Positions 10,201 to 23,041 of a DNA stretch of 64,000 nucleotides are shown here, piece by piece. The translations under genes and the position numbers were made by a program. The DNA comes from Macrolepiota albuminosa (taxonomy: Eukaryota; Basidiomycota; Agaricomycetes; Agaricales; Agaricaceae), in the NCBI GenBank assembly GCA_027475525.1, contig JAMWFC010000037.1, positions 1,307,419-1,371,418 of the forward strand. The letters run 5' to 3'. Below the pieces are notes generated by a model, which saw only the letters and a list, made by a program, of their open reading frames with translations, was not told the DNA's origin and did no database searches. Position 1 is the first letter of the stretch, and every line of letters starts with the position of its first letter.

Positions 10201-12849
10201 ACTCGGAGATGAAATGGTCTTTCTCACCACAGAGTATACAGACACCCTCCCTTCTCCGTTGTTCTGTCGTTGGGGGCACTCGGAGATGAAATGGTCTTTC
10301 TCACCACAGAGTATACAGACACCCTCCCTTCTCCGTTGTTCCTGCACATCCCTTGGGACCTCAACCCAGGGTCGCCCCTTTTTTGAGAGCCGGTTGGCCC
10401 GGAGGGCTTTTTCATCCCGCTCGTCGGCGAAGTCAGGATTTTCAGAGTCTTCCAGGGGTTCCTCAGGGTCTGGCGCGTCGCCTGGGTCATTGGTGGCCAC
10501 GGCGGCATTGAGTTGGGCCTGGGGGCAGGTGCGGCTGCCAGGGTTAGTATTGGGCAGGCCACGACTCACTGGTGGTCGGCCGCCAGAGAATGCGGGGGGA
10601 CCGGAGTTTTGGATTTGGGGGTTGGGGGCTTCACTGGAGGGCCATGGGGGTCCTCCCCTAGGGTTCCAGGGGGGTCGGGAGCTCGAGTACTCGCTGCGGT
10701 CTTCCCAGTAGCGTTGGTCGATCTGCATGACGAGGGCCTTGTATCCGTCATAGGAGGGTTGTTTTGGGGCAAGTCGGAGAACGTCCTTGATACGTTGCGG
10801 CAGGGCGTGGCAGAGGGCGTACCGGAGGGCGCTGTAATTCCAGCCTGTCTCATAAGCTTCCTTTTCAAAACGTACGATGAAGGTGGTGAAACGTTCTTCA
10901 GAGCGCATCCGGAGGTTAAAGAGGTTGTCCTCGGCCTCAGCCATGATGTCGTAGATCCCGAACTTTCCGGAGAACTCGTCAACGAAGGCTTGCCAGCGGG
11001 CGAGTGCTGGGTTGTTGGGGTCGAACTGGATGAGGGCCGTATAGTGGTCGAAGGCGATCCCCTGGAGGTACGAGGTGGCAAAGGCCACCCGGGAGCTGTC
11101 AACCTGAAACGTGAGCAGTTTCGCCTGAAACGTATTAAGACACTGAGTGAGGAATGTACGCCATTTTCAGGGGTCCCAGCCTGTGAATGCATCGGGCTTT
11201 TGAATGTCCAGACGTCCTTCGTGGGCGAGGGCGTCGCGAGCATCATCCAGTCCAGCGTTGCGGGGAGGGGGGCCGGCATTGTAGTAGTAGTAGTAATGGT
11301 TACCCCCCCCTCCTTGTGGAGAAAAGGCACTGAGGGCAGGACCCCACCCGCCTGGAGGGCCTCCTCCAGGTGGCTCACCTGGGGGTCCATGCCCAGGGGG
11401 GTTTGTTCCTGCCGGGGAGGCCTGGGTCTCCATGCAGGGGGTGGTGGAGGTGGGGGGCCTGGGGGTCATCCTCGGGGCTCGGCTGGGGATGGCAGAGGTG
11501 GTCGGGGAGGGTTCAGTGGTGTCGGGTCGATCTGAAGAGGGCCGGGTGCGGGGTCAGGTGCTGGGTTGTGCGGGAGACGTTCAACCCAGGAGGGTCGTGC
11601 TTGCATCGGAGGCCATGGGGGGTTCCGCAGATTGAAGTGGGGCAGGGAGTCACGGCGGAAGTTGGGTTCTGGAGGGGCTGGGGCTGATGTAAGAGGCAGT
11701 ACCAGGACGGGCGCAGGCGTGGGACGTGGTTTGTTGTTGCCATGCGTGAGCTCGTCAATGTAGCACAGCGTGTCGTCCATGCTAGGGGTGTCTGCGCGGG
11801 GTCTGCTGGGGTTTGCTGGGGCCGGGGGTCGGGCATTGTCTGTTTGCAGGAGGGGTTCCAGGGGTCTCTGAGGCTGTCCCCAGGTCTCGAAGGTGCTAGG
11901 AACGGAGTTAGCCCTACGGCGAGTTGACAAGCCTACCATGCGGGCCGCGGGCTGATGAATTAAGGGACCATAGTATGGCCGAGGCATTTTGTCGCTCTTC
12001 CCGTTGTTGTTGCTCTGGAGTGGGGACCGCGGAGGCTGCCGGGGCCGGTTCCGGTAGTTCCCGCCAGATGTGAATCGAGTGGCCTGGGTCTGCAGGGTCA
12101 TTGAGGGGCTGGGGAGAGGGGGACGCGTGGACTTCATCGAGCAGTTGTTGCAACTCTTCATGGAGGATTGTGTTGCGCCTATACTTTACCATAGTCTGCT
12201 CCGGGAGTTCTCCTCGTGTGAGGCGATTCCTGAATTCGACCAAGCAGTGGGCCCATTCCTCTGAAGTGCCTGCGAAGTCATCGTCTCCGAGTTCCATGAG
12301 TAGCGCCCTTGTCCGTTGAGCGAAGTTCTCTGGCGAGATCCTGAGCGAGCGGAGCACTTTGTCCCGTTGCCGTTCGTAGTCCTGGAGACGTCGTCGTCCC
12401 ATCAGCAAGGGTGGAGTCTGAGCGGGTGGGGCGGCGGTTGGGTAGTGTCGAGGGGGATAGTCATAGTGGAGAGGACCCCGGGGTTGGGGGGCAGGACACT
12501 GGTAACCGTAGTAGGGGGTGGGCGCAAAGGGGCCCTTGCTAGGGGGTACCGGGCGAGGTCCACTGGGGACTGGTGGTGTCTCCGGTAGTCCCCCGGAGAT
12601 GCTCCGGTATGAGGGGACCTCCACAGGTCGCGCCATGGCTAAGTTGGGCGGGGGGGCCCAGCTGGCTGAGGGCCCCAGATTGTAGAGAGATGGGTCAGGG
12701 GCCCAGTGGCGGTGGAGGTATTGGGGTTCGTACGGGAGAGGTGGATAGGTGGGGCGAGGAGTCTGTGCAGGGTAGTGATCAGGGACCGGACGTCCGTAAG
12801 GGTTGGTCTGGTAGCCCATGGGGTAGTAGGTATGAGTATACGTAGCCAT
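10109..12849 (-). pseudogene. gag: gag of A2, degenerate
   Basis: Homologous to A1 gag: the ATG at 12849 lies just inside the self-priming site (12882-12870), followed by a Pro/Tyr-rich N-terminus, a capsid-like helical region and the CILCGEKDHFISEC zinc knuckle, ending with a stop at 10109. The 77-bp duplication at 10188-10341 lies just after the knuckle, and several frame changes split the gene between about 12.1 and 11.1 kb. It would not give a full Gag. Confidence 0.8.
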
Positions 12850-12882
12850 CAAGAACAGTGTAAGGAGGGAGTCTTGATATTA

Positions 12883-13692
12883 TGTCAGGTTCCGCTGAGT
12901 CGGGGGCTTTCCAGGAAAGCAATCGCCCTTACAATGCGGACTTGACCTATGAATACTCAGGTGTCTGGAACTCCGGGGCTAGGACTCCGGGGTTCAAGAC
13001 GTGGACAGGGGTAATCCCAGGAGAGGGAACTTGGTCCAGGGGTTTTGGGTTCCGGGTAGCTGAGGGTAGGGTAGGGGGTCGAGTCGTGAACCGGGAGTTC
13101 TAAGACGAGACCAAGTCAGTAAATTAAAGTCACGAAGTGCATACCAATCTTTAGAGCATGCAAGTATTCAAGCGTGCCAGTCAATGCGTGCCAGTCAATG
13201 CATACCAGTCCAACAGAGGGCACGCAACAATCCAAGTAATGCAAATGTAAACAGTGTAATATCAAGACTAACGAATACAACGGGGAACAACAGAGGGCAC
13301 GCAACAATCCAAGTAATGCAAATGTAAACAGTGTAATATCAAGACTAACGAATACAACGGGGAACTACGCTATAAGTACTACGGGACTGGGTCTTGGGGT
13401 TCCGGGGTGTCTGAGATGGGTTCCGGGGGTCATTGAGTAGTGGGCAGGGACTGTATACCCAGATCGCACGTGTGGGGCGCACGATCAATTGGCGTGGAGG
13501 GAGCTGTGATGCATGATGCACGTGATCCGATTGTTGATCGGGGTCAGTGGCGGCTGATGGCGGTCCTTGATGCATGTGATGGCGGTATTGGTAGTCATGA
13601 TGGCGGGGCGTGTCCTGTGGGGTCGGAGGGAGGGTCCCGGATGGTGTTCTGGGGGTGTCCCGGGGTGGGTCTGGAGGGGAGGGGTTGTGACA
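12883..13692 (-). repeat. 5' LTR of A2
   Basis: TGTCAGG...GTGACA termini. It is 810 bp as assembled, or 733 after removing one copy of the 77-bp duplication 13211-13364. It contains the conserved self-primer TAATATCAAGACT (13257-13269 on plus) and the TATA-like CTATAAG downstream of it on plus. The flank beyond it (13693 onward) is unrelated AT-rich DNA, so 13692 is a genuine element end. Confidence 0.9.
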
Positions 13693-13696
13693 ACTC

Positions 13697-13766
13697 TAAT
13701 ACACTTTGGATCTCCCTCTGCCAGCTGTGGGACTGAGCCACAGCCTCCAGAAGTTGCCCTTACACA
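13697..13766 (-). repeat. Copy 1 of a ~70-bp dispersed fragment
   Basis: Nearly the same sequence occurs at 18553-18624; both contain TAATACACTTTGGATCTCCC. Read on the minus strand, both give KATSG-CG-V-QLAEGDPKCI, so they may be remnants of one coding region. I do not recognise the family. The second copy lies in a minus-strand open frame of 85 codons (18657-18400). Confidence 0.55.
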
Positions 13767-13895
13767 TATCATGCTATCCAATTCTTAGATTTATGTTGAT
13801 AAACACTAATGTATATGAATCAACTTCCTCAATCATTGAAAAACCTCTCTCTTCAAATTGTTGGAAGACATTCCACTACACAAACTCACTCAAAA

Positions 13896-14067
13896 TGTAA
13901 CAGAGTAGGCTGTCACAGCCTATAATTTGGTCACACTTGTTACAGTAACTCTTTAGTCTTTATTTTTTGCTAGTCCCTGCACTTGTGTAGTCACCATTCT
14001 TGCTATAGAATTGGGTCATACGCACTTGGGACACTAAGGAACTGAACTCAACCTGTACATTGTTACA
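13896..14067 (+). repeat. 5' LTR of the non-autonomous element
   Basis: 172 bp, TGTAACA...TGTTACA, closely matching 15590-15838. The termini are themselves a short inverted repeat (TGTAACA/TGTTACA). Confidence 0.85.
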
Positions 14068-15589
14068 CTTTTTTGTGTATCCAGCTCCAGTGGCTTTGTC
14101 ACACACTATCACTGGACTATAGCAGAGACTTGGCTACAACACTGCTTATCTTTTGACTTCTGGACTCTTTGCTGGACTTTTGGGATGCTTTGGACCTTCT
14201 ATCAGTGTTCCTTCTTGGTTGCAGGATTAGGAGAGGTGTGGATAAGAGTTGGAGGTGTTTGTGGGTGAGAGATAATGAGCTGGCATGAAGATTGCATCAT
14301 ATCTTGGGAGCAAGGCCACAGTTTGCCCCATCTCCTTTACCATTGTGATCTCCTCATGTCCAGGATCCTTTTGATACCTGGATGGCCCTCAACTTTCACT
14401 CCCTCCTTCTCCATCTCTGGATTTTCAATATTTTACAAAATTGCCTATATCTCACAATCCACTGCACCAATTCTCTTGATTCTAGTGCCATTGGAAGCAC
14501 ATTGCTTTACTCCTTCCAACAGCCCCATGGTTGACCCAATCCAGACCATGGTGCTAGCTCAAAGTTGTTAGTTGTGGTATTTTTACTATTTTGCAGATAT
14601 CTTGCAATCCGTGGAACTGTTTGGCTCAATTCCTATGGCATTAGATGTGCCTCAACATGCCCTTTCCAACAGTATCTAGGTTTATACTATTTCAGTCCAC
14701 AGTTCTTGCTCGATGTCATCATCTTTGTCCATTACTTCCTTCCCCCTTATTCTCATGGGGAACCTCTGTCTCAGGATTTTTCTAGACCATTTCTGTGACG
14801 CATTTATGGTCACTTCCTGCCCTTATCAACCATCCAGTCCATCTCTCAGTTATTGTCCCAGGATTTGCTGTGGTGTCTAGCTTGGCACCTTTTCTATGTG
14901 CATCTGCACAGTTCACATAATTGATTCGACTTTATACTTATTTCCTGATGGATCTGACCTCTATCCATCTTCACCGTTCATCAGCTCTATTTTGTTTTAT
15001 ACATGCCTCACACCTTTGATGTTATTCTGAGGAGGCCTTTGAAGTAATCCAAAGGAGTGGACTTTTGTCTGTTCGATCAACTATGACATGATTACTTCCA
15101 CCCAACCCCATTCATATCTCCTCAGCATCTCTTCCTTCTTGTGCTTGCCCTACTAGCTCATAATTGACTGTGTGCAACCTGCTAGAGTGTCTAGAGGCTG
15201 GAGATAATGGTGAATATGGATGTATTCCATATTTGCATATGAGCATCAAGACTCTGTTCTCCTACTCTTTCCACCCTTTTTTATGATGTTTTACAGAGCC
15301 AATGTGCTCTGCCCACCCTGTTGATGCTATTAGTGTCAACTTTGATCTATCCAAGAGTTTTCTCTTGGAGAGGGGAGGGAAAGGTGGACCCCAGCACAAA
15401 ATTTGAAGGGGTGCATGGGAGGGGAGGATGGAATGACTATATGGAGTGGAGGACAACCTGACTAGGTGAGCAGACACAATGGATGATGAAGGAGCCTTAG
15501 CAATGAAGGAGTACATTACTGGAGTGAGCACCACTGTAGGAATTTTTTTTTTCTTCTTTTAGATTGGTATCTAATCTCAAAGGAGGGTA

Positions 15590-15838
15590 TGTAACAGAGT
15601 AGGCTGTCACAGCCTATGATTTGGTCACACTTGTTATAGATTGGTATCTAATCTCAAAGGAGGGTATGTAACAGAGTAGGCTGTCACAGCCTATGATTTG
15701 GTCACACTTGTTATAGTAACTCTTTAGTCTTTATTCTTTACCAGTCCCTACACTTGTGTAGTTGCCATTCTTGCTATAGAATTGGGTCATACGTACTTGG
15801 AACACTAAGGAACTGAACTCAACTCATACATTGTTACA
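15590..15838 (+). repeat. 3' LTR of the non-autonomous element
   Basis: Matches the left LTR apart from a few substitutions and the 77-bp duplication (15560-15636 / 15637-15713), which crosses its left edge. Followed by the target duplication CAAAA. Confidence 0.85.
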
Positions 15839-18552
15839 CAAAAGCTCAACTCATTTAAATTTGAGCTCAAGTTTCATATAAATAGTAGCTAAAATTTCTT
15901 TCTCTGCTTCAGTAATTGTGTTATTGGTCTCTTTTTGACTATTCAATTTCATAAACAGTCATTGACAAAACTCTACTGTAGACCTCGGTATTGCTGTGCA
16001 CTGCAGCAGCTCATTCCTATTGATATATTATACTTCTTGCATGGATCTGCTTATTATTTACAGACAATATCCAATTCCTTCTAGGCTGGCATGGTATTAG
16101 CTATTGAGCCATATTTGGTACTGGCCTACAACATGTTGATGATGCTCAAAAGTTGATCAGCAGCAGACACAGTTTACAGCTACTAACTGGAGAATATGAA
16201 TATGTGTTGGATGCACTAAATGTTTTGAGGGAGTCCTGGGCAGGTCCCATAAAACAAGTCTAAATGGGTTAAATGGCAAGCTTTAGTGGAAGTCAAAAAG
16301 AGAAGTCAGTAAGCAATGTGCAGTAAGAAAAGTGCACCAATGACAAAGTGTGCCTAAATGAAAGAGGGGAGCAGATATGAGTAAGTGGCAGCAATGAGTG
16401 CAGCAAGAGAACTAGAAGCTTAGCAACAACTAAGCTGTGTAATGCCTGCAATAAGTGCAAGGCACATAAATTCTGTATGCATAACTGCAGCAAGCAGGCT
16501 AGAGTTGTTCAGACAATTAGTGACTATAAACTTAGTCAGCACAAAAGAAATCTGAACCATAGAGTGAACTAAGATGTAAATGGGGTACTCTGTTCTGTTC
16601 TTATAACTAGTGATAATGGTAAGTATTCATAGTAACCATGAGTTTACCATTGCTAAATGGCTAAAGATCACCAAGGAGCAGTAAACTGTAAGGAATGTAA
16701 ATAAATGCTATGCATTAAACTAAATAGTAAGAAATGAACAAGAAAGCTGTCCATCTGAACTGATAGAGGGCATCAAGAAATATAAGAGATGTCAGGCACC
16801 AAAGTGAAACACCAAGCTATTTGTCATAAGTAAAGGTTATTATTTTCAATTTTTAAGTGCTGTCATTGGCTAGCTGTACCACATGCTGATTGAGTGATGC
16901 CACCTGTCACTGCTTGCCAACAGTGTAATTGTTGGCTGTCACCTGTCATTCTAGCTGCTGCCAGTGCTATTACTGATTGATTTTATTATTTGCTGTGCAT
17001 AGCTGTCAGGTAAGGTCTAAAATAGATAAATTGTGTGCATCAAGTTAGAAATGAGTGCAGCAAGATGTCTGGAGCTGATGCTGAGCCTGTCATTGATGCA
17101 CCTAGCCTATGTGGAGTCCTATCAGCATTAATCTTGTTAGACAATAAAGAAGCTTATTATAGGTGCTGAACCTTAGTGCTACAAAATTGAAATCAAACTT
17201 AACTTATAAATAACTCTGTGAATGGATGCAACTAATCAGCACCTTTATATTCTCAGTACCAGGCCATGCACCACTCATGAACCTTGACTTTCCATGCCTA
17301 GGAGCTGTCAGGGCTGCATACCACCAACTATTGCTAGTAGAGCTGCATCATAGCAGGGACATTTTGTAGTGCATCTATGAGACCAGTAGCCTTAGCATGA
17401 TCAAACAAAGACAATGCTTTAACAAGAAAGTTGGGAAGGGCAGAAGCATAGAAGCTGGACATTCTAAAAAGATAGAACAAAAAACACAAGCAGAAAGAAA
17501 TGTCTAGAGATGATTTTTATAAGGCACCAGCAGCATCACACAGACCATAGCACAGTTAAATTAATGATAGCATTTGACTAAGGATAGTTAATTTTTCAGT
17601 TGGAAGAAGATGATAGGCTTCTACTTGGGCTGAGCACATTAAGAAATACTATAGGCCTACTGACACTTGGCAGTCTGAAGACTCAGGTGACTTTCTGAGA
17701 CACAGGACATCTCTGGCTTTGGCACTCCCAATACAACTTAGTCTCAACTACTATTATTAAACACTTAGCACTCACTATACATTGACTTTAAAGACTCAGC
17801 AGGCTCAAAACTTATAATGCTAGTGCAATAATGGAGAGGTGACTCTGACCAAACCCCAATCAATTTCAAAAGGGGTATCATTAGGCACTGCCATTTGCCA
17901 AGGCACCTCAATCAGAAGTCTAGAAAATCAATAACAAGAAGACAGGATATATTCAAGCCCAACATTTTAATCTATCAAAAAATGATACAATATTTAGTGT
18001 CAATATTAGTGCTTACAGTATCTGTCAAGGATTTTTTGACCATATACCAGAGTGGCCTGGCCAATCAGAATTATATTAAAAAGTGAGCAGACTTGTACAA
18101 TTCTAAGTAGTTTTAGAGTTGTCATGGTCAATAGTGTCAGAGAACTCCTCATTCCTTCCTTTCTTCACTCCTTATCTCTTCACTCTCCTTTCATTCATTT
18201 TTTTATTTCTTCTGACATTATCTCATTTTACTGTTTCTATTCTTTCAACACTATCTGTTAGTACTATTCTCAGCCCTTGAGGTGCTCTGATTCTTTAGCT
18301 ACCATTCAGGCAAGTATGGGCCCCTCAGCACTGCTTTCAGACCACTTACATAAGCCAGAGTTTGCCCCTTATTTGTGCAATTGTTTGTACAGACAATTTT
18401 CAAGTTTTTAAGATTTTGTTGTACTGTATAGTTGTTTCCCACACTTCAGAGGCCCCAGAAGCATCCAACCTGGCATAGGGAATCTCTAGACTTGTTCTCT
18501 TTGGATTTTCCTCTGTCAGGTGAGTAGTTATCATGATATTGTCAGTATATAT

Positions 18553-18624
18553 TTTAATACACTTTGGATCTCCCTCTGCAAGCTGTGTAACTAAGCCACA
18601 GTCTCCAGAGGTCGCCTTTACAAA
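18553..18624 (-). repeat. Copy 2 of the ~70-bp dispersed fragment
   Basis: See the copy at 13697-13766. Here the surrounding minus-strand frame reads FVKATSGDCGLVTQLAEG and continues open for about 85 codons. Preservation of this peptide in both copies suggests an origin in a coding repeat. No family assigned. Confidence 0.55.
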
Positions 18625-21600
18625 TAGGCTGTAATGCCATTGGTCATTGTCATCCATGTGCTGTCAGTTGCCATTAGCTGCAACCACAAGGAGAGGTGCT
18701 AATTGGTAGTGCTGCAGATGAACTCATTTTGAAAATACAGTAGTGCACAGTATAAAAGATAGCTACTTCACATATAAATAACAATAAATTGTAACCCATT
18801 AAGCACCCAGTCACTTTCAGTGTTCAAATTGTGCTAGCTTGACCTGACTACATCACTAAGTTGGGCACTAGCATTGTCTTTATCATCTTCATTGTTTGTG
18901 GTGCCACTTACAGGCACATTTTGTTGTGCTATTCTTTTTCATTACAATATCTTTGCCAAAGCTATGGCACTTACAGTTTGCTAGGTAGCATTCAAAGCAC
19001 TATTATTTAGCACATTGTCCTATCACATTTGCTTGAGCACACCAGGACTCTGTCAGGACTCCTTATATACTATGCATGCTAGATGCTAAAGATGGTGTTG
19101 TACTGCGTAATGTCTAGTGCACTCAACCTCAGTTGGCATCATCACCATTGTAATTGTGCAGTGTTTTGTAGTGGTTGCAGGGATGGAACATCAGATTGGT
19201 GTTGAGCTGATGAAATGATATCAGTGTTTTGACAGGAGTTTGATCTCAGATGTTAAGCCAAGATCCAGCCCCCACCAAGCACTGCCACCTCATTCATAAT
19301 TCCTGTGCCATCAATTTTTGATGGCTGCTGCCTCACTGCCTGTTTTACTGGGCTTATTGACTTGTTTTTGTCTGCCTCAAGTGAGGCAGACATATCATTA
19401 TACAAATGAAGGCATGACTATTAGAATGTATGTGATACCATTATTTTTTAAACAATTTTAATGCCAATTATAGTTATAACAGTATGTCATACTTGACCTA
19501 TGCCACTCATTATAGTGAATTCTAGTTTTCCTCATTTTTCTTCATGATCTTATCACTCCATCAGAAATTGTGTCTAGTTACTGGTATGAATTTGCTCTTT
19601 ACAAAGCAGTAAAGACCAATCATCAGTAATTCATATATTCAAGATATCTTCCAGAGAATCTGATATCTCAGGATCTCCATAATCTTGGTTGGCCAGAGCT
19701 ATTGCATCTGCTGAATTTCTGAAAAAACCATCAAGGATAGTATAGATCTGATGACATCCTCTACTACAAAGAGGCAGTAGCTGCTGAGTATGAGACCTGA
19801 GCTGATTGTGAAAAAAAATGTAGCAGCAGCAGGAGCACAGAAGGCTACATGCAAAAAAGAAGGGAAAAATTGGAAACAGAGGCCAACACTATCAGTAGTA
19901 GTCAAGAAATTATCTAAACAGAGACTGCTGAATGTCCAAGTTGACTATCTGCTAATGACAGACTTGCTGATGTCACAACCTCCTACTCCAGGATCTACTG
20001 CAAGACACCTCTGGAGCCCCTTCAGTTTCCTCCACTAATTTCCAGCCACATACTTTGACTGACACCTACTATCATGCCTGCTATTTGCTATCATGCACAT
20101 CAATGCTGCCATCATACACATTATCTACTCCTTGCATCATGAGACTCCAGAATGCTATCATAGCCATCATCCCCATGATTGACACCTTAGATCTTGTGCC
20201 AATCCTCCTGGCCATCACACATCATGTGTCACACCACCACTTCTGCACTGCTAATTGCATGTCTCACAGGTACAATCTCTGGCATATAGTTGTTCCTTAT
20301 TCTGCTGCTACTTATAGAATTTCAGAAGTCATTGTAGACATCCTGAAATCTCCTCAGACCACCAGAGTAAACACCTGCAGTACTTATAGCTTATAATTGT
20401 CATCTTGTATTTTCTTTAGTCTTAGTCTTGATATTGAATAACTTTGCTTATATGCCTCATAACTTTGACTGGCATGCATACTTAAGACTGGTGTACTTTG
20501 TGACTTTAAGTTTATCAATTCTGGTCTCATCTTAGAACTCCCAGTTCTCAACTCAACCCTAGTAATTTTCCTTTTTCTGGTTCATCTCAACTCCAAACTA
20601 AGTCTTATTCACTTTAAATTTATTTCTTTTTGTATCTTAAGCCTTGGAGCACAGACCAGCACTTCAGACACTTCTGAGTATGCATAGATTAAGTCTGCCT
20701 TGTAAGTGTGTTGCTTTACTTAGAAGGCCCCTGAATTAGCAGTACCTGACAGCTAGATGCACAACCAACTTGGAGAGGCAACTAAGAGTTCCACTTCTAT
20801 TGTCACTTAGCTTACCACATACACTACTGTCTGACTTACAGGAAGAACTATCTGTCTTGAGCTTACTATACACTCCACAGTGTTGCACAGCTCAGCACCA
20901 CAACAAATCTGGAGCAAATGTATCAGCTTTTACTCAAGACAAGTGTGGTGGTAATGTAGCAGTGGTAGATGCCACTACCATCCACCTTTTACACCAAAGA
21001 GGATAGAACCATTCAGACCCTCCAATTAATGGCCTTAGTGATGGTTTCCCTTAGTATAAAATGTCTAGAAGGGTGCATAACATTCTGCAAAATGAGAAAA
21101 TTTATAATAGCAACAACTAATTTGAAAAAGAGGGAAGACTAGCATTACAAAACCAAAAGAAGCACAAGGCATTGCCTAATCAATTTCCAACAAATTCAAA
21201 GTGACCTCATAAGTCTCAAGCACAAATATTACGGATGCAGCTCAGTACATTGATATGTCTACACTAGTTAAAAAAAAGTAGCAGCTGCATCAAGGTCATT
21301 CAACTAGTCTGCTGTCATTTATGGAAAGAAAATTACATCATATTTATGTACATTATATTATTACAAAAATGTAGGAATGTCTGTGATAAAAAAAAATATG
21401 TCTACATAATCATCTGTCTTCATCTATCTTCTGTCACCTTGCATTTCTTGGTAAACCAACTGGACAATCAGGTCCATTGTATCAGTGGCCAACTACTTTG
21501 GAAGTTGCTGCAAGCCTGTCTTCTTGAGCTAAAAAGAGAGTTCTCAGTAGGGACTGGCAAAAAGATGGAAGACAGTTGAGGGTATAAGAGAGATTTAAGA

Positions 21601-22157
21601 GATAAGAGAGATGTTTGTCAAAGAGGAAATAGAATGACAGTGATTGGAGCAAATATATCAGTGGTAGGATGGAATTGATCAGCAGCAGGGGCAGAAGTGT
21701 CACCAGTAGAAACAGATATGTCAGCAGTGAGTTCTTCCTCTTCAGTGATGGGTCCAAGTCCAATGTGGCCTGTCAGAGGCACTGTCACATCATACTGAGG
21801 TGAGGAACTAGAAGGTTAGGAGGAGATGTGAAGTCAACTCTGTAAAGTGTTGACCACTCTCTAGATATTGCAAATCTTAATGGATCTGTCTATTGTGGCC
21901 AGCAAGCATGGTGACAGCCCATTCAAGGCTCCTACCTGTGAGAGAAACATTAGTTTTTAAAGTTATTTATATGGCCAATGAGTGCATCAACTTGAGTCTA
22001 GTAGAAATAGAAGAAGTCCTCAATACATGAAAACTAGCTCTCCTCAGCTATTATAAATCTCTCCTGCACCTGCACCTCAACATTCTGCAAGGAACTTATT
22101 CTTCATCCTGTTCAAATGGCTCTCTATGCCTACTATCATACCAGCCACAATAGCCTG

Positions 22158-22915
22158 TGTCAGGTTCTGCTGAGTCGGGGGCTTTCTGGGAAAGCAATCG
22201 CCCTTACAATGTGGACTTGACCCACGGATACTCGGGTGTCTGGAACTCCGGGGCTAGGACTCCGGGGTTCAAGACGCGGACAGGGGAATCCCGGGAGAGG
22301 GGACTTGGTCCGGGGGTTTTGGGTGGTAGGTAGTTGGGGAATTCGGGTGGGGGTCGAGTCGTGAACCGGAGGTTCTAAGACGAGACCAAGTTAGTAAATT
22401 AAAGTCGCAAAGTGCATACCAGTCTTAGAGCACGCGATTATCCAAGCGTGCCAGTCAAGCGTGCCAGTCAATGTGTACCAGTCAAATAAAGGGCACGCAA
22501 CAATTCAAGTAACCAAGTAAAAACAGTATAAGCAGTGTAATATCAAGACTAGCGAATACAACAGGGAACTATGCTATAAGTACTACAGGACCGGGTCTCG
22601 GGGTTCCGGGGTGTCTGGGATGGGCTCCGGGGGTCATTGAGTAGCGGCAGGGACTGTATACCGGGATCGCGCGTGTGGGGCGCGTGATCAATTGGCATGG
22701 AGGGAGCTGTGATGCGTGATGCATGATAGCCAGAAATGAGTCACGTGATCCGATTGTTGATTGGGGCTGGCGGCAGCTGATGGCGGTTCTTGATGTGCAT
22801 GATGGCGGTGTCGGTGGTCATGATGGCGGGGCGTGTCCTGCGGGGTCGGAGGGAGGGTCCCAGATGGTGTTCCGGGGGTGTCCCGAGGTGGGCCTGGAGG
22901 GGAGGGGTCATGACA
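22158..22915 (-). repeat. 3' LTR of A3 (758 bp)
   Basis: TGTCAGG...ATGACA. It contains the conserved self-primer word TAATATCAAGACT (22538-22550 on plus) and the TATA-like box beyond it. It is followed on plus by the C-run of the polypurine tract. Confidence 0.9.
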
Positions 22916-22932
22916 TCACCCCCCCTTCAGCG
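22916..22932 (-). promoter_or_regulatory. Polypurine tract of A3
   Basis: On the minus strand GAAGGGGGGGTGA abuts the 3' LTR. This is the usual primer for plus-strand DNA synthesis and confirms that the LTR at 22158-22915 is the 3' one, although the accessory gene beside it reads the other way. The same arrangement is at 57198-57212. Confidence 0.75.
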
Positions 22933-23041
22933 CCGAGACCCTCCGAGGCACGCATAGCCGGTTGGTTGGACCGGGGTTCAACCGTGGGATCCGGCACCTG
23001 ACTTGCCACATATCGAAAAAATTTTACCGTCAAGTTCAAAC

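Larger units (their letters stand above)
7249..13692 (-). mobile_element. Element A2: degenerate family-A copy, truncated in integrase by A1
   Basis: Same family and orientation as A1. It runs from the 5' LTR (13692-12883) through gag and pol to the integrase, where it is cut at 7249 by the LTR of A1. Its 3' part would lie on the far side of A1. It carries several in-frame stops, internal deletions in the second protease (near 9370-9400) and in RT (near 8665), and two 77-bp duplications (10188-10341, 13211-13364). It cannot encode active proteins. Confidence 0.88.
13896..15838 (+). mobile_element. Small non-autonomous LTR retrotransposon (TRIM/LARD-like)
   Basis: Two direct LTRs begin TGTAACAGAG and end TTGTTACA (13896-14067, 172 bp; 15590-15838, 249 bp as assembled and 172 bp after removing the 77-bp duplication 15560-15713). 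They flank about 1.5 kb without a gag or pol frame. A perfect 5-bp target duplication CAAAA lies on both sides (13891-13895 and 15839-15843). A purine run (AAAGGAGGG) precedes the right LTR on plus, which sets the orientation. Mobilisation would need proteins from another element. The autonomous partner and superfamily are unknown. Confidence 0.85.
13693..22157. other. AT-rich, gene-poor segment between A2 and A3
   Basis: Base composition drops sharply from the GC-rich family-A elements. The longest open frames are about 60-115 codons, with no recognisable domain, biased composition or convincing start context, so I call no genes. Two structures can be supported: a small LTR element (13896-15838) and a short repeated fragment (13697-13766 and 18553-18624). 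From 15844 to 18552 and from 18625 to 22157 I see only diverged, low-information sequence, probably old mobile-element debris. Confidence 0.6.

Noticed and set aside
14275..14798. Open frames of 77-98 codons inside the small LTR element
   Set aside because: No domain, weak composition and no conservation to compare; typical of chance frames in AT-rich DNA.
15844..22157. Open frames of 60-115 codons (for example 20055-20396 and 21482-21763)
   Set aside because: Isolated, low-complexity predicted peptides without recognisable features or splice partners.
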